Below are positions 50,114 to 61,899 of a stretch of 64,000 bases of DNA, piece by piece. The stretch is from Vibrio variabilis (GTDB lineage: Bacteria; Pseudomonadota; Gammaproteobacteria; Enterobacterales; Vibrionaceae), in contig NZ_JYJK01000084.1 in assembly GCF_003263785.1 (NCBI RefSeq), positions 62,001-126,000 on the forward strand. Reading direction: 5' to 3'. Numbering within the stretch: the first letter of the stretch is position 1; the number at the start of each line of letters is the position of its first letter. The notes below the pieces were generated by a model that ran no database searches, was not told where the DNA came from, and saw nothing but the letters and a program-made list of their open reading frames with translations. Made by a program: the position numbers and the translations under genes.

Positions 50114-51565
50114 ATGAGACACACAAAAGTCTTAATTTCATTGGCGGCAGCTGGAATAGCGACCAGCCCACTTGTCCATAGTCATGGCTATGTTTCTGCA
50201 GTCGAAAACGGTGTAGCGGCGAGTCGCGCGGCGTTATGTAAGTACCCAAACGCAAATGGCGAAAAGAACAGTAACTGTGGTTTGGTTCAATGGGAACCAC
50301 AAAGTGTTGAAGGTCCCGAAGGCTTTCCACTATTAGGCCCATCTGATGGTCAAATCGCGAGCGCTGGACTGGTACAGTTTTCACCACTGAACGAGCAAAC
50401 GTCCGATCGCTGGGTAAAAACGCCAATCCAAGCAGGTTTGCAGAACTTCGAATGGACATTCACAGCAAACCACGTGACTCGTGATTGGAAGTACTACATC
50501 ACTAAACCAAACTGGAATCCAAACCAGGCATTAAGCCGTGACTCGTTCGACCTCAACCCTTTCTGTGTGGTCGATGGTAACATGCAAAAACCACCAAAAC
50601 TGACGACTCACCAGTGTAATGTCCCTGAACGTGAAGGCTACCAAGTGATCCTCGCTTATTGGGATGTGGGTGATACCGCAGCAGCGTTTTATAACGTGAT
50701 TGATGTGCAGTTTGAAGGCACCACGCCAGGCATTCCTGGCTGGACGCAAGCAGGTACCATCAACCCAACCATGGATCTGAAAGTGGGTGATTCGGTTTAT
50801 ACCCGTGTGTTTGATGCTAACGGTGAACTGCCAAACCTATCCACCAGCATTACCATTAGTTCAAGCGAACAAGGCGCTGCAACCCAATGGTCACACGCAT
50901 TGGCAAGCGCTATTAACTCAAGCACGACAGATATAAAAGCAGGCCATGCTGACAGCAATGGCAATATCGCTCCTGTATTTGGCGCTAACACTATCTATGT
51001 GGCTGACAATAGTGGGCTGGATCGCGTTGAGATTGGCTATGACATCGCAACGCCGCCTCCAGCATCAGGTGCTGAGGTAACAGGACTAGAAACGCAATAC
51101 GTTATTGGCACCGCGCCAACCGAACTTGCCCTTACTGTCACAGCAGTCGGTCGAGTAGACGTATCGATGAGCGTGTACAACCATGGTCAAGAAACACTAG
51201 CTGGCAGTGAGCTAGCGTTAAACGACGGTGATAGCAAAAATGTTGTCTTAGCTCTGTCTAAATCTGAGCCTGGTCATCACATGCTGGTTACCCGTGTTCG
51301 TGATGAAAAAGGCAATCTGCTTGATCAAACCACGCAAGATTTCATGCTCGTCGACCAAACCGCACCAACTGACTACGACTTTGTATTCCCAACGGGTGTA
51401 GAAAGCTACACAGAGGGCACCAAAGTACTGGCGAGCGACGGCGCTATTTATCAATGTAAGCCGTTCCCACACTCTGGTTACTGCAAGCAGTGGTCTCCTA
51501 CAGCCACTCAATTCGAGCCAGGCACTGGCAGTCACTGGGATTCAGCTTGGAACAAACTCAACTAA
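50114..51565 (+). CDS. gbpA: GbpA: secreted chitin/GlcNAc-binding LPMO
   Basis: 483 aa, the length of vibrio GbpA. The signal peptide ends VHS, exposing mature His1 of [16 protein letters not shown] second copper His is in [14 protein letters not shown], and FYNVIDVQF holds the axial aromatic of the AA10 LPMO domain (about 24-205). Two GbpA middle domains follow (about 210-320 and 330-415), and a C-terminal CBM5/12-type chitin-binding module ([29 protein letters not shown]). It is exported by type II secretion in relatives, oxidatively cleaves chitin and mediates attachment to chitin and mucin. It is monocistronic. The 315-bp leader has a CACTTG/CAAGTG hairpin (50038-50056) but no c-di-GMP-I aptamer that I can find. 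Confidence 0.97.
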   Translation: MRHTKVLISLAAAGIATSPLVHSHGYVSAVENGVAASRAALCKYPNANGEKNSNCGLVQWEPQSVEGPEGFPLLGPSDGQIASAGLVQFSPLNEQTSDRWVKTPIQAGLQNFEWTFTANHVTRDWKYYITKPNWNPNQALSRDSFDLNPFCVVDGNMQKPPKLTTHQCNVPEREGYQVILAYWDVGDTAAAFYNVIDVQFEGTTPGIPGWTQAGTINPTMDLKVGDSVYTRVFDANGELPNLSTSITISSSEQGAATQWSHALASAINSSTTDIKAGHADSNGNIAPVFGANTIYVADNSGLDRVEIGYDIATPPPASGAEVTGLETQYVIGTAPTELALTVTAVGRVDVSMSVYNHGQETLAGSELALNDGDSKNVVLALSKSEPGHHMLVTRVRDEKGNLLDQTTQDFMLVDQTAPTDYDFVFPTGVESYTEGTKVLASDGAIYQCKPFPHSGYCKQWSPTATQFEPGTGSHWDSAWNKLN

Positions 51566-51580
51566 CCATTTCTAGCGCTA

Positions 51581-51607
51581 AGGCTCCAACTCGTTTGGAG
51601 CCTTTTT
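51581..51607 (+). terminator. Terminator after gbpA
   Basis: AGGCTCCAA (51581-51589) and TTGGAGCCT (51595-51603) followed by TTTT. Confidence 0.88.
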
Positions 51608-51743
51608 CTTTGTGCGTTTACCATTGCGCAGCCTTTACCGTTACAATGAAGATACAACCTAAACATTTACATAACCTTCTGATATATTGAACTTGTTCAA
51701 TGCATAAAAACGATGTCAGTTAATCAATAGTAAGGTGATAGAA

Positions 51744-52572
51744 ATGGATCTTCGTCATCTGGTCGCACTAGGCGGCCTTGCGTATGCGGTAACCTCCCCA
51801 ACTCTAGCTGGTCAATTTCATATCGCTGGCGGGGCGTTTTTTTCCGAGGCAGATACCTCTATCGGAGTTAGCAATCCTAATAGTCGCGACAAATTTGATT
51901 TGGATTTTGAATCCGATTTAAGCCTTAAAGAGCGCTCAACCCTACCCTACCTTTTGGTCGGTTACGACTTTAATGAACGTCATGGCATTTTTTTAGATTG
52001 GCGCAGCTACACCGTAAAGCGAGCAACGTCGCAGTAACCAAACCTTTTCAGATACCTGAATCGGACAAGGAAGTGCAAGCAGGAGCGCGAATAGATTCAA
52101 CCCTCAATATCGATATCATTCGCTTTGGCTACAACTATAAGTTTTATGATGGCGAAGATTGGGATTGGAAAGCTCCATTGGTCTCCACATCATGAACTTC
52201 AATGTTGGCTTTGGAGGCGAACTTGGTTACCGTATTGATCAAGATAACCCGACTCTCATCCCAGTTAAAGACGAAGAATTTACCGATCTCACTGCACCGT
52301 TACCCAATATTGGCTTAATCACCGACTATCGGATGACTGACAATTGGCACCTATTAGGTCATGCACAGGTGTTTGCCCTCAGCATTGAAGATATCTCAGG
52401 GCTTCTTCTCGATTTAGGTGCTGGCATCGAATACAAGTTCACCGAAGATTTAGGTCTAGCGGCAACTTACAGCTATTACGAAATCAATGTTGATTACGGC
52501 CGTGAATTTGCCGACCTCGATGCCAAGTTTAAGTTCCATGGCCCAATGGCAACACTGACCTACGCGTTTTAA
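51744..52572 (+). pseudogene. Outer-membrane beta-barrel protein, two frameshifts
   Basis: About 275 aa from the ATG at 51744, with TAAGGTG upstream. Signal peptide (HLVALGGLAYAVTSPTLAG). Alternating strands (QFHIAGGAFF, LPYLLVGYDFNERHGIFLDWRS, IIRFGYNYKFYD, MNFNVGFGGELGY, LGAGIEYKFTEDLGLAATYSYYEINVDY) end in MATLTYAF, with the C-terminal Phe required for barrel insertion. Breaks at about 52010 and about 52180 each need one base. It looks like an eight-stranded OmpA/OmpW-like barrel. The cargo or function is unknown. Confidence 0.8.
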
Positions 52573-52606
52573 TTCAAATATTTCTATTTCAAGATCATAG
52601 AGATAC

Positions 52607-52638
52607 AAAAAAGCCCATCATTATCCGATGGGCTTTTT
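52607..52638. terminator. Bidirectional terminator
   Basis: AAGCCCATC (52611-52619) and GATGGGCTT, flanked by an A run and a T run, between converging genes. Confidence 0.9.
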
Positions 52639-52653
52639 AATATCAAACGAGGC

Positions 52654-54282
<1,629 letters not shown>

Positions 54283-54533
54283 GGAGGGTCTCGCGTCGTT
54301 GGTGTCTTAGCTTGCAAGCCAATTCCCTAAACGGATAGCTTAAACAAATCGCTTAAACTCAAGGCTTGCTCGCTCACAATGGCGCGCATTTTACGTTAAC
54401 TTGATTTGTCTGTCATACTTAATTGCGACTTAGACGGGTGATAAAGGGATCAAGTCGCGCCAAGATATTGAATTTTGCGCTCGGATCAGTATTATCGCCC
54501 CTCCACAAATTTGGCTAATAAGAGTTCACCATC

Positions 54534-54857
54534 ATGGCATTTGTCGTTACCGATAACTGTATTCAATGTAAATATACCGACTGCGTAGCGGTATGCCCTG
54601 CGGACGCCTTTCACGAAGGCCCAAACTTCATGGTGATCAACCCAATCGAATGCATTGACTGCGGCCTCTGCGTACCAGAGTGTGACGCGCAAGCCATTTT
54701 CCAAGAAGATGAGCTCACCGATGACCAACAGGTCTTTATCGAACTCAATGCAGAGCTTTCTGAAGTGTGGCCAGTTCAAACTGAAGTCAAACCCGCAATG
54801 GATGAAGCAGAAAAGTGGAATGGTGTGCCTAACAAGCTTGGGATGCTAGAGAAGTAG
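54534..54857 (+). CDS. fdxA: Seven-iron ferredoxin FdxA
   Basis: 107 aa, standard FdxA length. [14 protein letters not shown] and [11 protein letters not shown] provide ligands for a [3Fe-4S] and a [4Fe-4S] cluster. The C-terminal [23 protein letters not shown] is characteristic of the Azotobacter FdI group. It is a cytoplasmic electron carrier; in some proteobacteria it is redox-stress induced. Single gene. Confidence 0.95.
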   Translation: MAFVVTDNCIQCKYTDCVAVCPADAFHEGPNFMVINPIECIDCGLCVPECDAQAIFQEDELTDDQQVFIELNAELSEVWPVQTEVKPAMDEAEKWNGVPNKLGMLEK

Positions 54858-54874
54858 CCTAGAAGGGTATCGTC

Positions 54875-54894
54875 ACCCCTGCGCAGGCAGGGGT
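54875..54894. repeat. REP-like palindrome
   Basis: ACCCCTGC and GCAGGGGT around GCAG-type loop, followed by CTACTCAAAT. This closely resembles the dispersed CCTGCG-AGGCAGG palindromes found between vibrio genes. Here it lies between converging fdxA and the methyltransferase gene and may act as a 3'-end hairpin. Confidence 0.6.
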
Positions 54895-54917
54895 CTACTC
54901 AAATCTCGCACCAGTCT

Positions 54918-55652
54918 TTAACTATGCTGACGACGATAATTATCCATGATAATTCCAGTCGCCATAGCCACATTTAACGACTCTGCGCCGCCGAACGCCG
55001 GAATAGTGATTTTATCCGTAACGTATTGCTCAGCTTCCGCACGTACACCGTGTGACTCACTGCCCATCAATAAGATGCCTTGCTCAGAAAAGCTTGTGGT
55101 GTGCACACTCTCCCCTTCTAAGAACGCTCCATATACCGGTATTTTTGCTTCGTTGAGATAACGAGGTAAGTCAAGTAGTGTGACCTGAACTCGTCCAAAA
55201 CTGCCCATCGTCGCACGGATGGTTTTAGGGTTGTACGGATCCGCACAATCGGTACTAGCGACAATGTGTTTAATGCCGTACCAATCAGCAATACGAATGA
55301 TGGTTCCTAGGTTGCCGGGATCAGAAACGCCATCTAGGGCGATCATCATACCTTTTGGCTCAGGAGTCTTTGTCTGAGGGATCTCTACCACTGCAACCGC
55401 TGCATTATTGCTGACAAGCGAGCTCGCTTTAGTCAGTTCATCCAAGGTAGCCTCAATACACTCATAAGCGCGAAGCTCACTAGCATGCTTATCTAAAAAC
55501 TCTGCCGTGGCAAACACTTGCTTTACCTTCAATGAAGTTGCGACAAGCTCAAGGACGTTTTTCTCGCCTTCAACCAGAAATAGGCCGTGTGCTTTGCGCT
55601 GTTTTTTCTGCCCAAGGGCTCTCAGCAGTTTTAATTGGTTTTTTGAAATCAT
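54918..55652 (-). CDS. SpoU/TrmH-family RNA 2'-O-methyltransferase
   Basis: 244 aa. An N-terminal substrate-binding domain (KNQLKLLRALGQKKQRKAHGLFLVEGEKNVLEL) precedes the knotted SPOUT domain. Motif 1 is ALDGVSDPGNLGTIIRIADWYG, motif 2 LLMGSESHGVR and motif 3 IPAFGGAESLNVAMATGIIM. The family methylates 2'-O-ribose in rRNA or tRNA with SAM. The architecture is like RlmB/TsnR-type enzymes, but the target nucleotide is not predictable. Single gene. Confidence 0.9.
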   Translation of the reverse strand: MISKNQLKLLRALGQKKQRKAHGLFLVEGEKNVLELVATSLKVKQVFATAEFLDKHASELRAYECIEATLDELTKASSLVSNNAAVAVVEIPQTKTPEPKGMMIALDGVSDPGNLGTIIRIADWYGIKHIVASTDCADPYNPKTIRATMGSFGRVQVTLLDLPRYLNEAKIPVYGAFLEGESVHTTSFSEQGILLMGSESHGVRAEAEQYVTDKITIPAFGGAESLNVAMATGIIMDNYRRQHS

Positions 55653-56050
55653 TGTCTTACCTCAGATAAAAGCGGGCGCATTATATACTTAATTGGCAAA
55701 ACTATGCGAGCGGGAATCCGACTGCGAATGCGCGCAACGATATCAAAGACTATAGCAGTATTCGAAACCTATGCTTTTGACGTCATATTGCTGTTTTTCA
55801 ATCAAACCAAGAAAAATCACAAATCAACATCTGTACGCAAACGTTTTTCTGGTTTGATAGAAAATAAATTAGCAAAGTATTTTTCAGACAGGCTCTTATT
55901 AACCTTATGATTAATAGGTACAAATAAAAGCAAGCTAGAAAACACCGCAACTTTTGAAGAATTCAGCGCTTGACTCTGTGATTTACATCACCATAATACG
56001 CGCCGTTTGCCTGAAATACAGGTAAGCGTACGAAAAAACAGATTTAGTGA
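55653..56050. other. Intergenic region upstream of codBA
   Basis: About 400 bp, AT-rich, between divergent genes. Apart from the PurR-like box at 55835, ATCAAACC (55801-55808) and GGTTTGAT (55851-55858) form inverted arms bracketing that box. No gene seen. Confidence 0.5.
55835..55850 (+). promoter_or_regulatory. PurR-like operator of codBA
   Basis: ACGCAAACGTTTTTCT matches the enterobacterial PurR consensus ACGCAAACGTTTGCGT in 13 of 16 positions, including the central CAAACG. E. coli codBA is PurR-repressed, so the position about 215-230 bp upstream of codB is sensible if the leader is long. Confidence 0.55.
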
Positions 56051-56065
56051 ATGGTGAGGTATCAG

Positions 56066-57310
56066 ATGTCTGCGGATAACAACTACAGTTTAGGACCAGT
56101 TCCGGCAACGGCCAGGAAGGGAGTCGCTTCATTAACCATGGTCATGCTTGGTTTGACTTTCTTCTCCGCAAGTATGTGGACCGGCGGCTCCCTCGGTACT
56201 GGACTTGCTTTCAATGATTTCTTCCTCGCTGTTCTCATCGGTAACCTCATCCTCGGTATTTACACTTCTTTCCTCGGTTACATCGGCGCTTCTACTGGCC
56301 TCTCTACTCACCTTCTTGCTCGCTTCTCTTTCGGTTCTAAAGGCTCTTGGCTTCCTTCTGTGCTCCTTGGTGGCACTCAAGTCGGTTGGTTTGGTGTTGG
56401 CGTGGCTATGTTCGCCATCCCAGTGCAAAAAGCGACGGGTATTGATACCAACATTTTAATTTTGGTAAGCGGCCTTCTAATGACGGCGACGGTTTACTTT
56501 GGTATCTCTGCTCTGATGGTGTTGTCGGCAGTCGCGGTTCCTGCCATCGCTCTACTCGGTGGTTACTCAGTACTGACGGCGGTGGATAGCGCAGGCGGCG
56601 TTGCTGAACTGCAAAAAATCCAACCCGCTGAACCATTGGACTTCTCAGTTGCTCTTGCGATGGTAGTAGGGTCGTTTGTTAGCGCAGGTACACTGACGGC
56701 CGACTTCGTGCGTTTTGGTAAAAAGCCAATGGGCGCAGTATTCATTACCATGGTAGCGTTCTTTATTGGTAACTCGCTGATGTTCATCTTTGGTGCTGCA
56801 GGTGCGTCGGTAACTGGCCAGTCAGACATTTCTGAAGTGATGATCGCTCAAGGTCTATTGCTCCCTGCGATTATCGTATTGGGTCTAAACATTTGGACCA
56901 CCAACGACAACGCGCTATACGCCTCTGGCCTTGGCTTCTCAAACATCACAGGTTTACCAAGTAAGTACCTGTCGATGGCAAACGGTGTCGTCGGTACGTT
57001 GTGTGCACTTTGGCTATACAACAACTTTGTCGGCTGGCTAACGTTTCTATCTTTAGCTATCCCACCAATCGGCGGCGTAATCATCGCAGACTTCCTCGTT
57101 AACCGTAAACGCTACGCCAATTTTGAAGCGGCAAAATTCCAAACGGTAAACTGGGCAGGTATCATTGCCGTGGCTCTAGGTGTTGCTGCTGGTAACTTCT
57201 TACCTGGCGTTGTACCACTAAATGCCGTACTGGGTGGCGCTTTGAGCTATCTTGTACTTAACCGTCTTCTTAATGCAAAAACCGCTCAGCTAGCAAACGC
57301 TGACGCTTAA
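56066..57310 (+). CDS. codB: Cytosine permease CodB
   Basis: 414 aa from the ATG at 56066, chosen for GGTGAGGT upstream; an in-frame ATG at 56051 has none. NCS1-type transporter with 12 hydrophobic segments. The N-terminus YSLGPVPATARKGVASLTMVMLGLTFFSASMWTGGSLGTGL and FIWTTNDNALYASGLGFSNI-type IWTTNDNALYASGLGFSNI carry the substrate and sodium site residues. Imports cytosine for codA, 20 bp downstream. Codons from about 56200 to 56400 are nearly all pyrimidine-ended, unlike the flanks. Confidence 0.94.
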   Translation: MSADNNYSLGPVPATARKGVASLTMVMLGLTFFSASMWTGGSLGTGLAFNDFFLAVLIGNLILGIYTSFLGYIGASTGLSTHLLARFSFGSKGSWLPSVLLGGTQVGWFGVGVAMFAIPVQKATGIDTNILILVSGLLMTATVYFGISALMVLSAVAVPAIALLGGYSVLTAVDSAGGVAELQKIQPAEPLDFSVALAMVVGSFVSAGTLTADFVRFGKKPMGAVFITMVAFFIGNSLMFIFGAAGASVTGQSDISEVMIAQGLLLPAIIVLGLNIWTTNDNALYASGLGFSNITGLPSKYLSMANGVVGTLCALWLYNNFVGWLTFLSLAIPPIGGVIIADFLVNRKRYANFEAAKFQTVNWAGIIAVALGVAAGNFLPGVVPLNAVLGGALSYLVLNRLLNAKTAQLANADA

Positions 57311-57329
57311 TTACTAGGAATTTGATGCC

Positions 57330-58607
57330 ATGTCATCTTTGCTTATTCAGAACGCAGCCATCAATGGTCAACAAGGCCAGTTCGACATTCTTATTGAAGA
57401 AGGTGTGTTCAAAGCGATTGAAACAGCAGGAACCACCTCGTTCACTGCTGACCGTGTGATTGACGCCACAGGCCATATGGCAACTGCGCCATTTTGTGAG
57501 CCACACATCCACCTCGACACAACGCAAACAGCGGGAGAACCGAGCTGGAACATTTCTGGTACGCTGTTTGAAGGCATTGAGCGCTGGGCTGAGCGCAAAG
57601 CTATGCTGTCTATTGAGGATGTGAAAAGCCGAGCTAAGCAAACCTTGAAATGGCAAATTGCTAACGGCGTTCAACACGTGCGTACCCACGTTGATGTCTC
57701 TGACCCAACGCTCACTGCACTTAAAGCTATGGTTGAAGTGCGCGAAGAGATGAAGCAATGGGTAGACATCCAAATCGTGGCATTCCCGCAAGAAGGCATT
57801 TTGTCTTACCCCAATGGCAAAGAACTACTTGAAGAAGCCGTGAAACTGGGGGCAGATGTCATTGGCGCTATCCCACACTTCGAGTTCACTCGTGAATACG
57901 GTGTGGAATCTCTGCACTACGTGTTTGAATTGGCGCGTAAATACGACTGCTTGATTGATGTTCACTGTGACGAGATCGATGACGAACAATCGCGCTTTGT
58001 CGAAACACTTGCAGCCTTGGCACACAAGTTCGACATGGGCGATCGCGTAACTGCAAGCCACACAACGGCAATGGGTTCATACAATGGTGCTTACGCGTCA
58101 CGACTATTTAGATTGCTAAAAATGTCGGGCATTAGCTTTGTGGCAAACCCATTGGTGAACATTCACCTTCAAGGCCGCTTCGATGACTATCCGAAACGTC
58201 GCGGTGTCACTCGCGTCAAAGAAATGCTGGCAGCAAACATCAATGTTTGTTTTGGCCATGACGATGTGTTTGACCCTTGGTACCCGCTCGGCACAGCGAA
58301 TATGCTGCAAGTTCTGCATATGGGACTGCATGTTTGCCAAGTAATGGGTTACGACCAAATCAACCAATCGTTGGATATGATCAGCCACAATTCAGCCAAG
58401 GCACTAAACATTCACCGCAACTATGGAATTCAAGCTGGAAAGCCCGGCAGCCTGCTTCTGCTACCTGCAGAAAATGGCTTCGATGCTGTTCGCCGTCAAG
58501 TTCCTGTGGGCTACTCTATCCGCAAAGGTGAAGTGATTGCCCACACCAAACCGGCAGAAACCTCCATTCACCTAGGCACTGAAGAAAGCGTCACATTCCG
58601 ACGTTAA
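57330..58607 (+). CDS. codA: Cytosine deaminase CodA
   Basis: 425 aa. Amidohydrolase with Fe/Zn ligands in [19 protein letters not shown] (HxH), [17 protein letters not shown] (His and catalytic Glu neighbourhood), [20 protein letters not shown] and [19 protein letters not shown] (metal Asp). It deaminates cytosine to uracil and ammonia. Operon with codB, intact frame, ending at a strong terminator. Confidence 0.97.
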   Translation: MSSLLIQNAAINGQQGQFDILIEEGVFKAIETAGTTSFTADRVIDATGHMATAPFCEPHIHLDTTQTAGEPSWNISGTLFEGIERWAERKAMLSIEDVKSRAKQTLKWQIANGVQHVRTHVDVSDPTLTALKAMVEVREEMKQWVDIQIVAFPQEGILSYPNGKELLEEAVKLGADVIGAIPHFEFTREYGVESLHYVFELARKYDCLIDVHCDEIDDEQSRFVETLAALAHKFDMGDRVTASHTTAMGSYNGAYASRLFRLLKMSGISFVANPLVNIHLQGRFDDYPKRRGVTRVKEMLAANINVCFGHDDVFDPWYPLGTANMLQVLHMGLHVCQVMGYDQINQSLDMISHNSAKALNIHRNYGIQAGKPGSLLLLPAENGFDAVRRQVPVGYSIRKGEVIAHTKPAETSIHLGTEESVTFRR

Positions 58608-58640
58608 TCGGCTTCGCCTGCGAGGCCTGCCTCAAAAAAG

Positions 58641-58673
58641 AAGAGTAAGCGACGAAATCGCTTGCTCTTTTTT
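58641..58673 (+). terminator. Terminator of codBA
   Basis: AAGAGTAAGCGA (58641-58652) and TCGCTTGCTCTT (58658-58669) with one mismatch, then TTTTT. Confidence 0.88.
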
Positions 58674-58694
58674 TACGATTTAACAAGAAATTCA

Positions 58695-58722
58695 TTTAAA
58701 CCGTCCATAGGTGTGGTACACT
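58695..58722 (+). promoter_or_regulatory. Probable promoter of the cold-shock gene
   Basis: TTTAAA, 16-nt spacer, TACACT (58717-58722). It would give a 5' untranslated leader of about 180 nt before the ATG at 58910, as expected for cspA-type genes with thermosensing leaders. Confidence 0.4.
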
Positions 58723-58909
58723 GCCCCTGCTCTGGTGTTCAGAGTTATTTAAAGTAAGAGTAAAAAGAGTGCGAGAAGTATTGTCAGATGTTCCCCCTGT
58801 GAGTATTTGTCATTCGTTTTATCCATTTACAGCTTGATTAAATAAACAGAACCACAAAGCGAGACCGCCGAAAGGCAAAAACTTTAATCTGAAAAGTAAG
58901 GGACATAAC

Positions 58910-59119
58910 ATGTCTAACACAAATACTGGCACTGTAAAATGGTTTAACGAAGAAAAAGGCTACGGCTTCATCGCTCAAGAGAACGGTCCTGACGTATTCG
59001 TTCACTTCCGCGCTATCGCTGGCGAAGGTTTCAAAACTCTAAAAGAAGGCCAAGCGGTTTCTTTTGGTGTTGAGCAAGGCCAAAAAGGTCCACAAGCTGT
59101 TAACGTTATCCCAGCTTAA
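58910..59119 (+). CDS. CspA-family cold-shock protein
   Basis: 69 aa, one cold-shock domain. [18 protein letters not shown] contains RNP1 (KGYGFI), and DVFVHFRAI contains RNP2. It binds single-stranded RNA and acts as an RNA chaperone. Ribosome site AAGGGA precedes it. The long leader suggests cold-regulated translation. Codon use is optimised, consistent with high expression. Which csp paralogue is unclear. Confidence 0.96.
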   Translation: MSNTNTGTVKWFNEEKGYGFIAQENGPDVFVHFRAIAGEGFKTLKEGQAVSFGVEQGQKGPQAVNVIPA

Positions 59120-59160
59120 TTACTTATTTAAGCTTGTTAACATAGCTTCGTAAGAATGCT

Positions 59161-59188
59161 AAAAGGCCTCGAGAAATCGAGGCCTTTT
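59161..59188 (+). terminator. Terminator of the csp gene
   Basis: AAAAGGCCTCGA and TCGAGGCCTTTT closing a GAAA tetraloop, followed by more T; perfect 12-bp stem. Confidence 0.93.
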
Positions 59189-59228
59189 TCTTTTCTGTCT
59201 GTCTAACATCACGCACCATCCACACTCG

Positions 59229-59945
59229 TCAAAAATCGAGATAAAACCCCAACTCTACATTGCTGCTGTCTTCAATCGGTCTACCTGGACGCACTCGATA
59301 TTGACCCTTGGTGTATTTCACATACGGTTGGACATAGGGCAAATTTGCTGTCGCTGAGATGTCGTAACTACTGCGCGCACTGTTCTCAAACCCATGCTGT
59401 GACGTCAATACATCCACATTGTAATTAACACCAATATCCAGCAAAGGGTGAACGCTGTAGCTTGCCCCTAAGGTATTTTTCCATTCCTGGCGGTGGTTGC
59501 CATGATCAATAGGCTCAGGGAGTTCTAGGGCTTTAGTGGTGTCTCGCCATTGATAATAGGTATCCCAATATACGAATAACGATGGTGCTACTGAGTAACC
59601 GTACATAAAACCGACATCGTAGATGTCGATGCTGTCGTCAAACCCATATTGACCATAAACGTTAAAATAGTGGTTGCCCGTCAACCAATCGTAACTCGCG
59701 CCAAATTGCAGATAACGGTCAGTATCAACCTCCGCACTCAAAGTGAAGCTATCCGTCGCTGCCACGTCTATGCCGAAAACACCAATGACTTCATCTTGAT
59801 ACTTTGTTGCTTGAACATTGAAATTGACGATCTCTCTTTGAGATTCATTGGCATACGTAAAAGGTGCAACGGTCGATGAAGAGAGTAAAGCAAGGGTGAG
59901 CAGTCCGTGGCGTGACGTCTTCCATGGTAAACAGACGTGTCGCAT
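59229..59945 (-). CDS. Outer-membrane beta-barrel protein, unknown family
   Basis: 238 aa. Signal peptide (about 1-32, GLLTLALLSSSTVAPFTYA). The remainder has the alternating pattern of barrel strands (SFTLSAEVDTDRYLQFGASYDW, HYFNVYGQYGF, SLFVYWDTYYQW, PYVQPYVKYTKGQYRV) and ends NVELGFYLDF with terminal Phe. About ten strands are suggested. I do not recognise the family. It resembles small vibrio porin-like surface proteins of unknown cargo. Single gene. Confidence 0.72.
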   Translation of the reverse strand: MRHVCLPWKTSRHGLLTLALLSSSTVAPFTYANESQREIVNFNVQATKYQDEVIGVFGIDVAATDSFTLSAEVDTDRYLQFGASYDWLTGNHYFNVYGQYGFDDSIDIYDVGFMYGYSVAPSLFVYWDTYYQWRDTTKALELPEPIDHGNHRQEWKNTLGASYSVHPLLDIGVNYNVDVLTSQHGFENSARSSYDISATANLPYVQPYVKYTKGQYRVRPGRPIEDSSNVELGFYLDF

Positions 59946-60178
59946 GTCATGGTTCTCTATGGCAATTTGAGGGAAGAAAGCTAATTTTCTGAAACATGGC
60001 GAGTGACAGAAAGTATCACTATGATGCGCGCTTTTAGCTATTTAAAAAACTGAGGTAGATATATAGCTGACATTTAGACTGTGAATATCAACATCAATAC
60101 ACAAGTGCTGTATTCAAGAGAAACCGAAGCCCTTAGGACTTCGGTTCCGACTGGTTCAATATTTAGGTTCAAACCAAG

Positions 60179-61699
60179 TTAGAAGAAACCTAGTGGGCTG
60201 GTTGAATAGCTGACTAGCAGGTTCTTGGTGTTTTGGTAGTGACCCAGTGCTAACTTATGCGTTTCACGACCGATGCCTGATTTCTTATAGCCACCAAACG
60301 CAGCATGGGCAGGATAGGCGTGATAGCAGTTCACCCACACTCGGCCTGCTTGAATTTCTCTACCCATACGATACGCCAAGTTGCCGTTTCGCGTCCAAAC
60401 TCCAGCACCCAAGCCGTAATCTGTATCATTGGCAATCGCTAACGCTTCTGCCTCATCTTTGAATGTGGTAATCGCAATCACTGGGCCAAAGATCTCTTCT
60501 TGGAACACACGCATTTTGTTGTTACCGGCAAGCATGGTTGGCTGAATGTAATAACCTTGCTCCAAATCGCCCTCTTGCTTACTCATGTCACCACCAATGA
60601 TCACTTTCGCCCCCTCTTGGCGACCGATCTCAAGATAGCTCATGATCTTATCAAACTGCTCTTGTGACGCTTGAGCACCGACTTGCGTGGTGACATCAAG
60701 TGGGTTGCCTTGTTTGATGCCGCGAGAACGCTCTTCAAGCTTAGCAATGAACTTATCGTAAATGGACTCTTGCACTAACACGCGAGATGGACAGGTACAT
60801 ACCTCACCTTGGTTAAAGAACGCAAGCAAGGCACCTTCAATACACTTATCCAAGTAATCGTCGTCTTGATCAAAAATATCTTCAAAGTACACATTTGGCG
60901 ATTTACCACCCAGCTCAACTGTCGATGGAATCAAACTCTCTGCTGCACATTTCAAGATATGGTGACCGATTTCGGTAGAACCAGTGAAGGCTAATTTATT
61001 GATACGATCACTCGTCGCCAAAGCCTGACCCGCTTCAGCACCGTAACCGTTAACAATGTTCACCACACCTGGTGGTAGCAAGTGACCAATTTTCTCCATC
61101 AGCATCAAAATAGACGCTGGCGTTTGTTCCGCAGGCTTAAGAACCACACAGCAACCCGCCGCCAACGCTGGTGCTAACTTCCATGCGGCCATCAGCATAG
61201 GGAAGTTCCAAGGGATGATTTGCCCAACAACACCCACGGGCTCTGGGAAGTGATAACTCGCTGTTGTGGCATCAATGTCAGCGGCCGTACCTTCTTGCGC
61301 TCGGATACAGCCAGCAAAATAACGGAAATGATCTACCGCTAAAGGAAGATCCGCTGCAAGGGTTTCACGAACGGGTTTGCCATTCTCCCAGGTTTCAGCG
61401 ACAGCAAGTGCTTCAAGGTTCTGCTCTATAGCATCAGCAATTTTAAGCATGATATTGGCACGCTGTTCAACACTGGTTTTACCCCAAGCTTCTCTTGCAG
61501 CGTGTGCCGCATCCAACGCTAGATTGATATCTGCTTCATCTGAACGAGGTACTTGGCAAAACGGTTTGCCATTCACTGGCGATACATTATCGAAATACTG
61601 ACCATTTACCGGCGCTACCCACTCACCTCCGATGTAGTTTTCATAGCGGCTTTTGTAGCTGACGACGGCGTTTTCTGTTCCTGGTTGAGCGTAAATCAT
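60179..61699 (-). CDS. aldB: NAD-dependent aldehyde dehydrogenase (AldB/ExaC type)
   Basis: 506 aa, full-length [36 protein letters not shown] and [10 protein letters not shown] for cofactor binding, catalytic Glu in [13 protein letters not shown], nucleophile Cys in [14 protein letters not shown], and C-terminal [23 protein letters not shown]. The family oxidises acetaldehyde and related short aldehydes. Its promoter (61785-61801) is sigma-54 type, and the divergent gene encodes a sigma-54 activator. In relatives this pairing is AcoR with acetoin or ethanol/aldehyde metabolism. Confidence 0.94.
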   Translation of the reverse strand: MIYAQPGTENAVVSYKSRYENYIGGEWVAPVNGQYFDNVSPVNGKPFCQVPRSDEADINLALDAAHAAREAWGKTSVEQRANIMLKIADAIEQNLEALAVAETWENGKPVRETLAADLPLAVDHFRYFAGCIRAQEGTAADIDATTASYHFPEPVGVVGQIIPWNFPMLMAAWKLAPALAAGCCVVLKPAEQTPASILMLMEKIGHLLPPGVVNIVNGYGAEAGQALATSDRINKLAFTGSTEIGHHILKCAAESLIPSTVELGGKSPNVYFEDIFDQDDDYLDKCIEGALLAFFNQGEVCTCPSRVLVQESIYDKFIAKLEERSRGIKQGNPLDVTTQVGAQASQEQFDKIMSYLEIGRQEGAKVIIGGDMSKQEGDLEQGYYIQPTMLAGNNKMRVFQEEIFGPVIAITTFKDEAEALAIANDTDYGLGAGVWTRNGNLAYRMGREIQAGRVWVNCYHAYPAHAAFGGYKKSGIGRETHKLALGHYQNTKNLLVSYSTSPLGFF

Positions 61700-61784
61700 G
61701 TTTATTCCTTTTTTCTATTTTTCAGACTGTTGGCAGCAGTTTCACAACAAGAGACGAGTTGTTGCAAAAACGTACAGTGATAAA

Positions 61785-61801
61785 GGCAACATTTACGCCA
61801 A
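61785..61801 (-). promoter_or_regulatory. Sigma-54 promoter of the aldehyde dehydrogenase gene
   Basis: On the minus strand TTGGCGTAAATGTTGCC has GG and GC separated by exactly 10 nt, close to TGGCAC-N5-TTGC. The start would be near 61775, giving a leader of about 75 nt. Confidence 0.8.
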
Positions 61802-61899
61802 GCTAAATGCTTTAAATGTTATAATTATGTAAATTTATGATTAATATATTTTTATTGTACTGTCTTTGGGTGACATTCATTTGGGTCATCAAACCCTCA

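Noticed and set aside
56132..56428. 98-codon antisense frame within codB
   Set aside because: It arises from the pyrimidine-ended codon block on the coding strand. Its low-complexity Glu/Ser/Arg product has no plausible start signal.
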